A DNA stretch of 64,000 bases from Mycoavidus cysteinexigens_B (lineage in GTDB: Bacteria; Pseudomonadota; Gammaproteobacteria; Burkholderiales; Burkholderiaceae): the NCBI GenBank assembly GCA_031963465.1, contig JASSUG010000001.1, positions 434,001 through 498,000 on the forward strand, in the 5' to 3' direction. Under the pieces are notes generated by a model that was not told where the DNA came from, made no database searches, and saw nothing but the letters and a program-made list of their open reading frames with translations. A program made the translations under genes and the position numbers. Shown piece by piece: positions 57,497-64,000 of this stretch (within the stretch, counting starts at the first letter, position 1; every line of letters begins with the position of its first letter).

Positions 57497-58528
57497 ATGC
57501 AAAAAATATTAATTGTTAAAGTGTCATCACTCGGCGATGTCGTGCATACGATGCCGGTGATTGCCGATATTCTGCGTCAGCATCCGGCGGCGCAGATCGA
57601 TTGGTTGGTTGAAGAGGGGTTTGCTGATCTCGTGCGCCTTGTTGTCGGTGTGCGCTGTGTGATTCCATTTGCGCTACGCCGCTGGCGCAAACGATTATGC
57701 TCACCGGCAACCTGGGGGGAGGTCCGTCAGTTGCGGCAGCGGCTAGCGAGTGAAGCGTATGACCTAGTGATTGATTGTCAGGGTCTCATAAAAACCGCCT
57801 GGGCGGCGCATTGGACACGCGCGACAGGTGCTCGGGTGAGTGGGCTGGGTAACCGCACAGAGGGTTCTAGTTATGAATGGCCGGTACGCTTTTTTTATGA
57901 TCAGTGTGTTGCGATCGAGCCGCATACCCATGTGCTAGAGCGTTCGCGTCAACTGGTTGCGGCGGCACTCGGAGATTCTGCTCTGTTGTCAGGAGGCATC
58001 GATTTTGGTCTTGATACGCGGGCGGCTGAGACGGCATTGATAAAAACGGGCTTTAAGTTGCCATCACCCTATGTGGTTTTAGTGCATGCCACTTCACGCG
58101 CAGATAAGCATTGGCCGCAGGAACAGTGGCTTGAACTGGGGCAAATATTACTGCGTGCGGGGATCTCGCTGGTATTGCCGTGGGGGCAGGCGACAGAACT
58201 GGCGGTGAGTGAAAAGATCAGCGGGTGGCTCAATGCACGTCTAACATCGGTGGCTGGGGCAGGCGCTGCAGCCTATGTGCCGCCCGCTTTAACCTTGCCA
58301 GCAGTCACCGGGCTACTGCTGGGTGCGGCGGCAACGGTTGGCGTTGACACCGGGCTGGTGCATATGGCTGCGGCCCTCAAGCGCCCCACCATTGAGCTTT
58401 ACAATTTTGATACGGCTTGGCGCACGGGTGGTTATTGGGCGCCAGACATCATTAATTTAGGCGGGGCGCAACAGCCTGCGCGACTTGCCGATGTACGGCG
58501 TGCGTTGGTTGCTTTCGGTGTACTGTAA
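57497..58528 (+). CDS. waaC: Lipopolysaccharide heptosyltransferase I
   Basis: 343 residues from the ATG at 57497; the TTG nine bases earlier is less likely. It adds the first heptose to Kdo in the LPS inner core on the cytoplasmic face. The GT9 signatures are ILIVKVSSLGDVVHTMPVI at the N-terminus, the nucleotide-binding HATSRADKHWPQEQW, and GVDTGLVHMAAALKRPTIELY. Same direction as manB and waaA. Confidence 0.93.
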   Translation: MQKILIVKVSSLGDVVHTMPVIADILRQHPAAQIDWLVEEGFADLVRLVVGVRCVIPFALRRWRKRLCSPATWGEVRQLRQRLASEAYDLVIDCQGLIKTAWAAHWTRATGARVSGLGNRTEGSSYEWPVRFFYDQCVAIEPHTHVLERSRQLVAAALGDSALLSGGIDFGLDTRAAETALIKTGFKLPSPYVVLVHATSRADKHWPQEQWLELGQILLRAGISLVLPWGQATELAVSEKISGWLNARLTSVAGAGAAAYVPPALTLPAVTGLLLGAAATVGVDTGLVHMAAALKRPTIELYNFDTAWRTGGYWAPDIINLGGAQQPARLADVRRALVAFGVL

Positions 58529-58628
58529 TGCGCTTATGTTCAACCATTTTTTGTCTGTGATGCCTGGCATGATTAAGTGGTGGGCAAGCTTAGCAACCCT
58601 TGCTACGGTTTTCGGTTAAACCTCTCTG

Positions 58629-59969
58629 ATGCTACGCCAAATTTATCGTGCTTTATGGTGGCTTGTGGCTCCCGTTGCGGTGCTGCGGCTTTTATGGCGT
58701 TCTCGCTGCGAGCCGGGTTACGCCTGGCATATTGGGGAACGTTTTGGCTTTGGGCATTTGCCTGACTGTTTAAATGATGGCGCGCCTTTGCTCTGGGTGC
58801 ATGCAGTGTCGGTTGGTGAGACGCGCGCGGCGCAGCCGCTGATCGAGGCTCTTCAAGCGGCCTGCCCAGAGGCACGCATATTGATCACCCATATGACGCC
58901 AGGTGGCCGGGCAACGGGTGAGGCGCTGTTTGGCGCGCGCGTATGGCGTTGTTATTTGCCCTACGATATGCCGTGTGCCGTGCGGCGTTTTCTAACACGC
59001 TATCGGCCCACGCTTGGGGCGGTGATGGAAACGGAAGTGTGGCCAACGCTGATTGATGAGTGCCGTCGGGCTCGCGTGCCGCTGGTCTTAGTGAATGCTC
59101 GTATGTCAGCACGTTCATATCGGCGAGCGGCTAAATTCGGGCAGGCCGGGCGTGAAGTTTTTGGTGGTTTTACTCGTGTCTTTGCGCAAAGCCCGGCGGA
59201 TGCAGAGAGACTCAGTGCGTTAGGCGCATGCCCTGTGACGGTGCTGGGCAATCTGAAGTTTGATATGGCGCCGCCTGCTGCCCTGATCGCCCGCGGCCAA
59301 ACCTGGCGCTTAGGGTTTGGCTCGCGCCCAGTATGGGTAGCAGCGAGCACGCGCGCTGGCGAGGAAGCGCTCATACTAGAGGCATTTAAACGTAGCGGGC
59401 TGGCTGAAAATGCTGTGTTAATTTTAGTGCCACGCCACCCGCAACGTTTTAACGAGGTGGCGGCATTACTGGCGCGAGAAGGTTGGCGTTTTGCCCGGCG
59501 TTCTGCTTGGCATACCCCCCCCTATAATACGGTTGACAATGATTTTTCAAATCAAGCCATAAACCGCGCAAACCAGCCATTGCTTGGACCTGATCTTCAG
59601 GTATGGCTGGGCGATTCGATGGGTGAATTGGGTGCGTATTATGCCGCAGCGGATGTGGCTTTTATTGGTGGAAGTTTGTTGCCATTTGGTGGGCAAAATT
59701 TGATCGAAGCATGTGCGGCTGGGGTGCCGGTCTTAATTGGCGCCCATACCTTTAATTTCGAACAAGCAAGTGCGGATGCAATCATCGCCGGCGCGGCGCG
59801 GCGCGTGGCTGACACGGCCGCGCTTGGTCAAGCATTGCGCACGCTGCTGATAGACTCGAGTCTACGCGCTACAATGAGTACCGCAGCAGTCGCGTTTGCT
59901 GCCCGCCACCGTGGCGCAACGCGCCGTACGGTGGCAGCACTCATGGCGTTGCTCAGAGACTCAAATTAA
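58629..59969 (+). CDS. waaA: 3-deoxy-D-manno-octulosonic acid (Kdo) transferase
   Basis: 446 residues. It adds Kdo to lipid IVA in LPS synthesis. The N-terminal membrane anchor (LWWLVAPVAVLRLLW) and blocks WVHAVSVGETRAAQPLI, VMETEVWPTL and FGGQNLIEACAAGVPVLIG are clear. There is an 8-C run in the coding strand (59515-59522, TPP codons) in a weakly conserved insert. It ends 14 nt from the convergent pcm gene. Confidence 0.94.
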   Translation: MLRQIYRALWWLVAPVAVLRLLWRSRCEPGYAWHIGERFGFGHLPDCLNDGAPLLWVHAVSVGETRAAQPLIEALQAACPEARILITHMTPGGRATGEALFGARVWRCYLPYDMPCAVRRFLTRYRPTLGAVMETEVWPTLIDECRRARVPLVLVNARMSARSYRRAAKFGQAGREVFGGFTRVFAQSPADAERLSALGACPVTVLGNLKFDMAPPAALIARGQTWRLGFGSRPVWVAASTRAGEEALILEAFKRSGLAENAVLILVPRHPQRFNEVAALLAREGWRFARRSAWHTPPYNTVDNDFSNQAINRANQPLLGPDLQVWLGDSMGELGAYYAAADVAFIGGSLLPFGGQNLIEACAAGVPVLIGAHTFNFEQASADAIIAGAARRVADTAALGQALRTLLIDSSLRATMSTAAVAFAARHRGATRRTVAALMALLRDSN

Positions 59970-59983
59970 ATCATCACACTATT

Positions 59984-60637
59984 TTAGAAGCTAAAGCGTG
60001 ATGTCTCTATTGTGTTAACTAGAGGAGGGGCCCACGTTTCAAATAAAACTTCGCTCTGGTACTCGTTTTTAGCAACGCAGGTAATGAGTTGCGCTTGCAT
60101 CAACGGTGCGCTGCCAACGAAAGCGCACAGACGGCCTCCTGGCTTGAGTTGCGTGAGTAACGTCGGCGGTAGGACCGGTAGTCCACCAGAGACCACAATC
60201 ACATCATAGGGCGCTTGCTGTGCCCAGCCTTGCGCACCGTCACCCGTGACTACACTTACCTTCGAGATAGTGTTTTTAAGTAAATTTTCTTGTGCGAGTG
60301 CGGCAAGTTCGGCATGGATTTCAATCGTCAATACGTGTTGACTATGATATGAAAGTAAGGCGGCCATATAACCGCTGCCTGTGCCGATTTCAAGTATGGA
60401 TTCATGCGGTTTCAGTTGGAGGGCTTGCAAGATCCGCGCTTCGATTTTTGGGGACAACATATGCTGTCCGCAGGGCAGCGGAATTTCAAGATCGGCAAAG
60501 GCAATATTTTGGTAGGCGGGCGGTACAAAATTCTCGCGTTTAATGATTTCAAGCAAACTCAGTACATCCTGGTCAGATACATTCCAGGGACGAATCTGCT
60601 GTTGAATCATATTGGAGCGTGCCTGTTCGAGATTCAT
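59984..60637 (-). CDS. pcm: Protein-L-isoaspartate O-methyltransferase-like protein
   Basis: 217 residues. Pcm methylates isoaspartyl residues to start protein repair. Family blocks: ENFVPPAYQNIAFADLEIPL, GQHMLSPKIEARILQAL, SAM motif I ILEIGTGSGYMAAL and VVTGDGAQGW. The isoaspartate-binding region differs a little from E. coli (GQHMLSP for GQTISQP), as in several betaproteobacterial paralogues, so activity on isoaspartate is not certain. Convergent with waaA. Confidence 0.85.
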   Translation of the reverse strand: MNLEQARSNMIQQQIRPWNVSDQDVLSLLEIIKRENFVPPAYQNIAFADLEIPLPCGQHMLSPKIEARILQALQLKPHESILEIGTGSGYMAALLSYHSQHVLTIEIHAELAALAQENLLKNTISKVSVVTGDGAQGWAQQAPYDVIVVSGGLPVLPPTLLTQLKPGGRLCAFVGSAPLMQAQLITCVAKNEYQSEVLFETWAPPLVNTIETSRFSF

Positions 60638-60786
60638 AATAAAAGTTGGCTATTTAACGGAGGCCGAAGTATGATGAGAAAAATAGGTAGGCGCAGTAGA
60701 AAACCCAGCCAAAAAACTGAGTACAAGCAGCGCAAAAGCGGCCATCGAGCTTATGACAACTCGTATTGTATCAAACAGATGAAACC

Positions 60787-61374
60787 ATGAGCTATCCTTT
60801 TACTACGGCTATGCATCGCCGCCTGCTCTTGGGATCAGTTGGTTTTTTTGTTCTAGCGCTATTATTTGGCGCCTGTAGCAACTCTATCTTCTCATTTATT
60901 TCTGGTCAGTATACTTTTTCGGCACGGCAAATCCAGGTTGCGGTTGAAAAGAAATTTCCATATGACCAGCAGATCTTACAAATTTTTAAGCTTAAATTTT
61001 CCCATCCTCAAATCACTTTGCAGCCAAAGGCAAATCGGCTGGCAATTGCATTAGACGCGCAAATTAGCAGTGCTTTTATTGCGCAGCCAGTGCATGCCCA
61101 ATTCACTCTTAACAGTGAGCTTTCCTATGATCGTATCAGCCGCTCTGTAGTGCTTAAGCACCCCCAAGTTGAGCATTTACAGTTTGACGGCATGGAGGAT
61201 GAATTTAGGCGGCAAATCAACACCGCCGCTGCATTACTGGCAACGCAATGGTTGGATAATTATCCAATTTACACTTTTAAATCGGATCAATTGTCGTTTG
61301 CTAAGGTTGCTTACGAGCCCGGTACGATCACCGTTGTGCCAGAGGGTGTTCGGGTACAGCTGGTCGAACGTTAA
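60787..61374 (+). CDS. DUF1439 lipoprotein
   Basis: 195 residues from ATG 60787, or 187 from the ATG at 60811. The signal peptide ends in a lipobox LLFGACSN (Cys29). The mature part contains the DUF1439 features FSARQIQVAVEKKFPYD, LKFSHPQITLQPKANRLAIAL and LDNYPIYTF. DUF1439 proteins (YceB-like) are probable outer-membrane lipoproteins with a lipid-binding tubular-type fold; the role is unknown. Confidence 0.85.
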   Translation: MSYPFTTAMHRRLLLGSVGFFVLALLFGACSNSIFSFISGQYTFSARQIQVAVEKKFPYDQQILQIFKLKFSHPQITLQPKANRLAIALDAQISSAFIAQPVHAQFTLNSELSYDRISRSVVLKHPQVEHLQFDGMEDEFRRQINTAAALLATQWLDNYPIYTFKSDQLSFAKVAYEPGTITVVPEGVRVQLVER

Positions 61375-61619
61375 ACCATCGCTGTTAAGAGTTCTGTATT
61401 TTTGGCCTATTCTGCTTCCTCACGCTACCCAAATTCAGCCAATGCCTACTTCTATTTTTCCAGGCTCGATTGCCTTGAGGGCGAGTTTGTTGGGCCAGCT
61501 GAGCGCCCATATTAACTGTGCCAGGTGCGACTTAAATAGCGCTTAGGCAGAAAGGTACAGTTGGATCAGGTATGATTATCTAATGGCGATTAATCTACCC
61601 TGGCAAAAAGGAATGTGAT

Positions 61620-62462
61620 TTGAATATTGATTGGATCTTTGCTTTTAAAGCACTACTACTTGGCATTGTTGAAGGCTTGACCGAGTTTTTGCCAATCTCA
61701 AGTACCGGCCATCTGATTGTTGCCGGTAGTCTGCTTAACTTTACCGGTGCGCAAGCCAAAGCATTTTATGTGGTGGTTCAGTTTGGCGCGATTCTCGCGG
61801 TCAGTTGGGAATTCCGCCACAAAATTGTAGAGTTGGCGACCGGTATCGTGAGCCGCCCAAGCGCGCGCCGTTTCACCTTGAATATTATAGTGGCGTGTAT
61901 CCCCGCCGTGGTAGCCGGGCTGACTTTTGATAAACAGATCAAGGCGCTGCTGTTTACACCAGTGTCAGTTGCCTTAGCGCTGGTGATTGGGGGGCTCGTG
62001 ATTCTGTGGGCAGAGTGGCGACAATCTAATGGGGGTAAGGCACCACGTGTGCAGGCATTAGATGAATTAACCCTAGCCGATGCGCTTAAAGTGGGTCTAG
62101 CGCAATGTTTTGCTTTGATTCCGGGGACTTCACGCTCGGGCTCAACGATTATTGGCGGTATGTTATTTGGGCTTGAGCGGCGGACCGCGACGGAATTCTC
62201 TTTTTTCTTGGCAATCCCCTTGTTGTTTGGCGCCACCGTATATGAACTGTATAAAATGCGTGCGCTTTTTGATACGGTGGATATAGGCGCTTTTATCCTT
62301 GGGTTGGTGGCGGCTTTTGGCAGCGCATTTATTTGTGTGCGCTGGCTATTGCGCTATATTGCGACTCATGATTTTAGAGTTTTTGCCTGGTATCGGATTG
62401 GCTTTGGCTTATTGATTTTACTGACAGCCTATACCGGCGCGATTCAATGGACTGCATCATAA
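61620..62462 (+). CDS. uppP: Undecaprenyl-diphosphatase
   Basis: 280 residues, polytopic. UppP recycles the lipid carrier for peptidoglycan and O-antigen by dephosphorylating undecaprenyl diphosphate. Active-site motifs: EGLTEFLPISSTGHL (Glu pair) and PGTSRSGSTIIGGML (Ser/Arg). The start is TTG at 61620 with AAAAGGAA upstream; no in-frame ATG is available before the conserved first helix. Confidence 0.95.
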   Translation: MNIDWIFAFKALLLGIVEGLTEFLPISSTGHLIVAGSLLNFTGAQAKAFYVVVQFGAILAVSWEFRHKIVELATGIVSRPSARRFTLNIIVACIPAVVAGLTFDKQIKALLFTPVSVALALVIGGLVILWAEWRQSNGGKAPRVQALDELTLADALKVGLAQCFALIPGTSRSGSTIIGGMLFGLERRTATEFSFFLAIPLLFGATVYELYKMRALFDTVDIGAFILGLVAAFGSAFICVRWLLRYIATHDFRVFAWYRIGFGLLILLTAYTGAIQWTAS

Positions 62463-62475
62463 TTTGACGCAGTCC
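62449..62475. terminator. Hairpin between uppP and trmB
   Basis: GGACTGC (62449-62455) and GCAGTCC (62469-62475) form a 7-bp stem over the uppP stop codon, between two convergent genes. A second small stem (CCCGC-TC-GCGGG followed by TTT) lies at about 62486-62500. No long U-run, so the assignment as terminator is tentative. Confidence 0.4.
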
Positions 62476-62499
62476 AGTCCCAGCGGCCCGCTCGCGGGT

Positions 62500-63210
62500 T
62501 TAATCTGCGCGCCGCTGAAAGACCAAATCCCATACGCCATGCCCGAGTCGCAACCCGCGCTTTTCGAACTTTGTGACTGGGCGATAAGCCGGCTGCGGCG
62601 CATAGCCGCTCGCGGTATTTTCGAGTAAAGGCTGGGCGCTGAGTACTTCGAGCATTTGCTCAGCGTAGTTTTGCCAGTCCGTCGCACAATGCAAGTAAGC
62701 GCCGGGTTTAAGACGAGAAGCGAGCAGGCTGGCGAAAGGGGCTTGTATCAAACGGCGTTTATGGTGCCGTTTTTTATGCCATGGATCCGGAAAAAAGATA
62801 TGAATGCCGTCTAAGCTCGCAGGGGTAATCATGCGTTCAATGACTTCGACCGCATCGTGTTGGATGATACGGATATTTTCAAGCTGGTGTTCGGCGACTA
62901 ACTTTAACAATGCGCCCACTCCGGGCTGATGGACCTCAATACCCAAAAAGTTAGTAGCGGGTAAATGGGCGGCAATCTCCGCCGTCGCAGTCCCCATGCC
63001 AAAGCCAATTTCCAATACACAGGGAGCGTCCCGTCCGAAAATAGCCGGCCAGTCAAGCGCTGTGGCGGTGGGTGGGCAAGCTAAAACAAAGCGTGGTGCA
63101 AGAGTGTCAAATGCGCGTTGCTGGGCGTTGGATATACGCCCAGCACGCGTGACAAAACTGCGCACGCGACGCATGGCTAAATCTGTAGGGCTAAGCTTGG
63201 AATCTATCAA
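62500..63210 (-). CDS. trmB: tRNA (guanine-N7)-methyltransferase
   Basis: 236 residues. TrmB methylates G46 in the variable loop of tRNAs. The SAM site VLEIGFGMGTATAEIA, the LGIEVHQPGVGALL block, and the PDPWHKKRHHKRRLI signature are complete. The N-terminal RRVRSFVTRAGRISNAQQRA is typical of proteobacterial members. Convergent with uppP. Confidence 0.96.
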   Translation of the reverse strand: MIDSKLSPTDLAMRRVRSFVTRAGRISNAQQRAFDTLAPRFVLACPPTATALDWPAIFGRDAPCVLEIGFGMGTATAEIAAHLPATNFLGIEVHQPGVGALLKLVAEHQLENIRIIQHDAVEVIERMITPASLDGIHIFFPDPWHKKRHHKRRLIQAPFASLLASRLKPGAYLHCATDWQNYAEQMLEVLSAQPLLENTASGYAPQPAYRPVTKFEKRGLRLGHGVWDLVFQRRAD

Positions 63211-63556
63211 TTTCTATTCTTGTTAATACGTCAAAGGCAAGCGCGGCAGCCTCTGCCTTGTTGCTAAAAAAATGGCTGTGCAATGGTTGCATTTGCACGA
63301 TTCAACCAACTCAGCAGCGTCCCGACAAAATTGGCAATCGGTGCGCATGCTTAACCCAAAAGCGTGCAATATCTGTTTCGCATATTCTAGCAGTTTGCCT
63401 CCTTGATGCGGTGAGCCAAATGCGAAGTAAGCGCCTAGCACCCGCAGTAGCCGATTTAGAGGGAGTTTTCTATGATCGCGCTGAGGCTTGCCGGTTAAGG
63501 TTATAGCGAGATCAATGCTATGCTTCGCTTCGCGTTTTTAATTTTGCAGACTTTTA
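63211..63556. other. 346-bp gap, short ORFs only
   Basis: No gene accepted. A 72-residue frame on the minus strand (63223-63441) contains several cysteines (TDCQFCRDAAELVESCKC), and an 82-residue frame overlaps on the plus strand; neither has homology that I recognise or a convincing ribosome site. The region should contain the promoter of the receptor gene at 63557. Confidence 0.35.
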
Positions 63557-64000
63557 ATGAAGCACTCTCATCGATACACCGCTGGTTTTATTATGACTTT
63601 TTCTAGCGCCTTGCCGCTACTGGTCAGCGCACAGCCCGAAGCAAAAACACGCGATGCTTTAACTCATGGGGCAGTGGTCGTGACGGCTGTTCGGCAAACT
63701 CTGCCGCTGAGGGTGGTGGCGAATCCTAAGGAATTTAATCAGACCCCGGTGAGCGATGGCGCGGACTACTTAAAAAAAATTCCTGGGTTTTCGGCGATCC
63801 GAAATGGTGGGGCGAATGGGGACCCTGTATTGCGCGGTATGTTTGGTTCGCGTTTAAATATTCTGATAGACGGCAGCACGTTATTGGGTGCGTGCGGCAG
63901 CAGAATGGATGCGCCGACTTCTTATCTTGCGCCTGAAAACTATGATGAACTGACGGTGATTAAAGGGCCTCAAACCGTCACCGGAGGGCCAGGCGCTTCA
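63557..64000 (+). CDS. TonB-dependent copper receptor, OprC-like (partial, 5' end)
   Basis: The first 148 codons of an outer-membrane receptor that runs off the window. A signal peptide (FIMTFSSALPLLVSAQ) is followed by the plug domain: TPVSDGADYLKKIPGFSAI, GGANGDPVLRGMFGSRLNIL, a CGSRMDAPTSYLAPENYDEL segment and VIKGPQTV. The GACGSRMDAP stretch is typical of the OprC/NosA copper receptor group. Substrate copper is inferred from the family. The frame is open with no defects in the visible part. Confidence 0.88.
   Translation, partial: MKHSHRYTAGFIMTFSSALPLLVSAQPEAKTRDALTHGAVVVTAVRQTLPLRVVANPKEFNQTPVSDGADYLKKIPGFSAIRNGGANGDPVLRGMFGSRLNILIDGSTLLGACGSRMDAPTSYLAPENYDELTVIKGPQTVTGGPGAS

Noticed and set aside
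63223..63441. Cys-rich 72-residue minus-strand ORF near the copper receptor as a copper chaperone
   Set aside because: Cysteine spacing matches no known metallochaperone, there is no clear ribosome site, and it overlaps another equally long frame.

Overview
ORGANISM. The window fits a small-genome betaproteobacterium of the Burkholderiaceae, most likely a Mycoavidus / Ca. Glomeribacter-type endosymbiont of Mucoromycota fungi. This is inferred from Burkholderia-like blocks (tolQRAB-pal-cpoB-tRNA-Lys; glyA-nrdR; an O-antigen-type epimerase/WecA/WbpM trio; manB-waaC-waaA) lying beside many decayed phage and IS remnants and a family of giant NACHT/WD40 proteins. No 16S gene is present, so the taxonomy is not proven.

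LAYOUT. (1) 1-3.3 kb, minus strand: the end of a nonribosomal peptide synthetase locus, with an A domain interrupted by a methyltransferase (running off the left edge), a shrunken A-PCP protein, and two tiny overlapping upstream ORFs. (2) 3.5-5.8 kb: murI, bfr, yqhA and tRNA-Ser(GGA). (3) 5.8-44 kb: an accessory region bounded by tRNA-Ser and tRNA-Lys. It holds four very large STAND/NLR-like genes (called NLR1-4 here), selO, a BON/hsp20/ldhA stress cluster, a host-attachment-like gene, IS66-, IS4- and IS3-type elements, a phage lysis remnant and several integrase remnants. Two copies of the tRNA-Lys 3' end, each preceded by an integrase remnant, lie inside this region. The intact tRNA-Lys at 43955-44030 is also preceded by an integrase domain. 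The NLR genes therefore look like cargo of islands stacked in tandem at tRNA-Lys. (4) 44-64 kb: core genes: Tol-Pal, a YdfG-type SDR, glyA-nrdR, surface polysaccharide and LPS core genes, pcm, uppP, trmB and the start of a TonB-dependent copper receptor.

MAIN OBSERVATION. The four NLR-like proteins (1636-1879 aa) share one plan: TPR-like start, N-terminal module, NACHT NTPase, pentapeptide linker, 14 WD40 blades and a C-terminal GLSxxNxxLLxQRGA tail. Each has exactly 12 homogenised 126-bp WD repeats flanked by one divergent blade on each side. Each gene has its own repeat consensus, and variation is concentrated at the same few positions. Two N-terminal types (TIR/SEFIR-like or helical ARM-like) and two NACHT types occur in all four combinations, which indicates modular shuffling. 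From memory, the closest relatives of this architecture are Mortierella-type fungal STAND proteins, suggesting gene exchange between fungus and endobacterium. No database search was possible.
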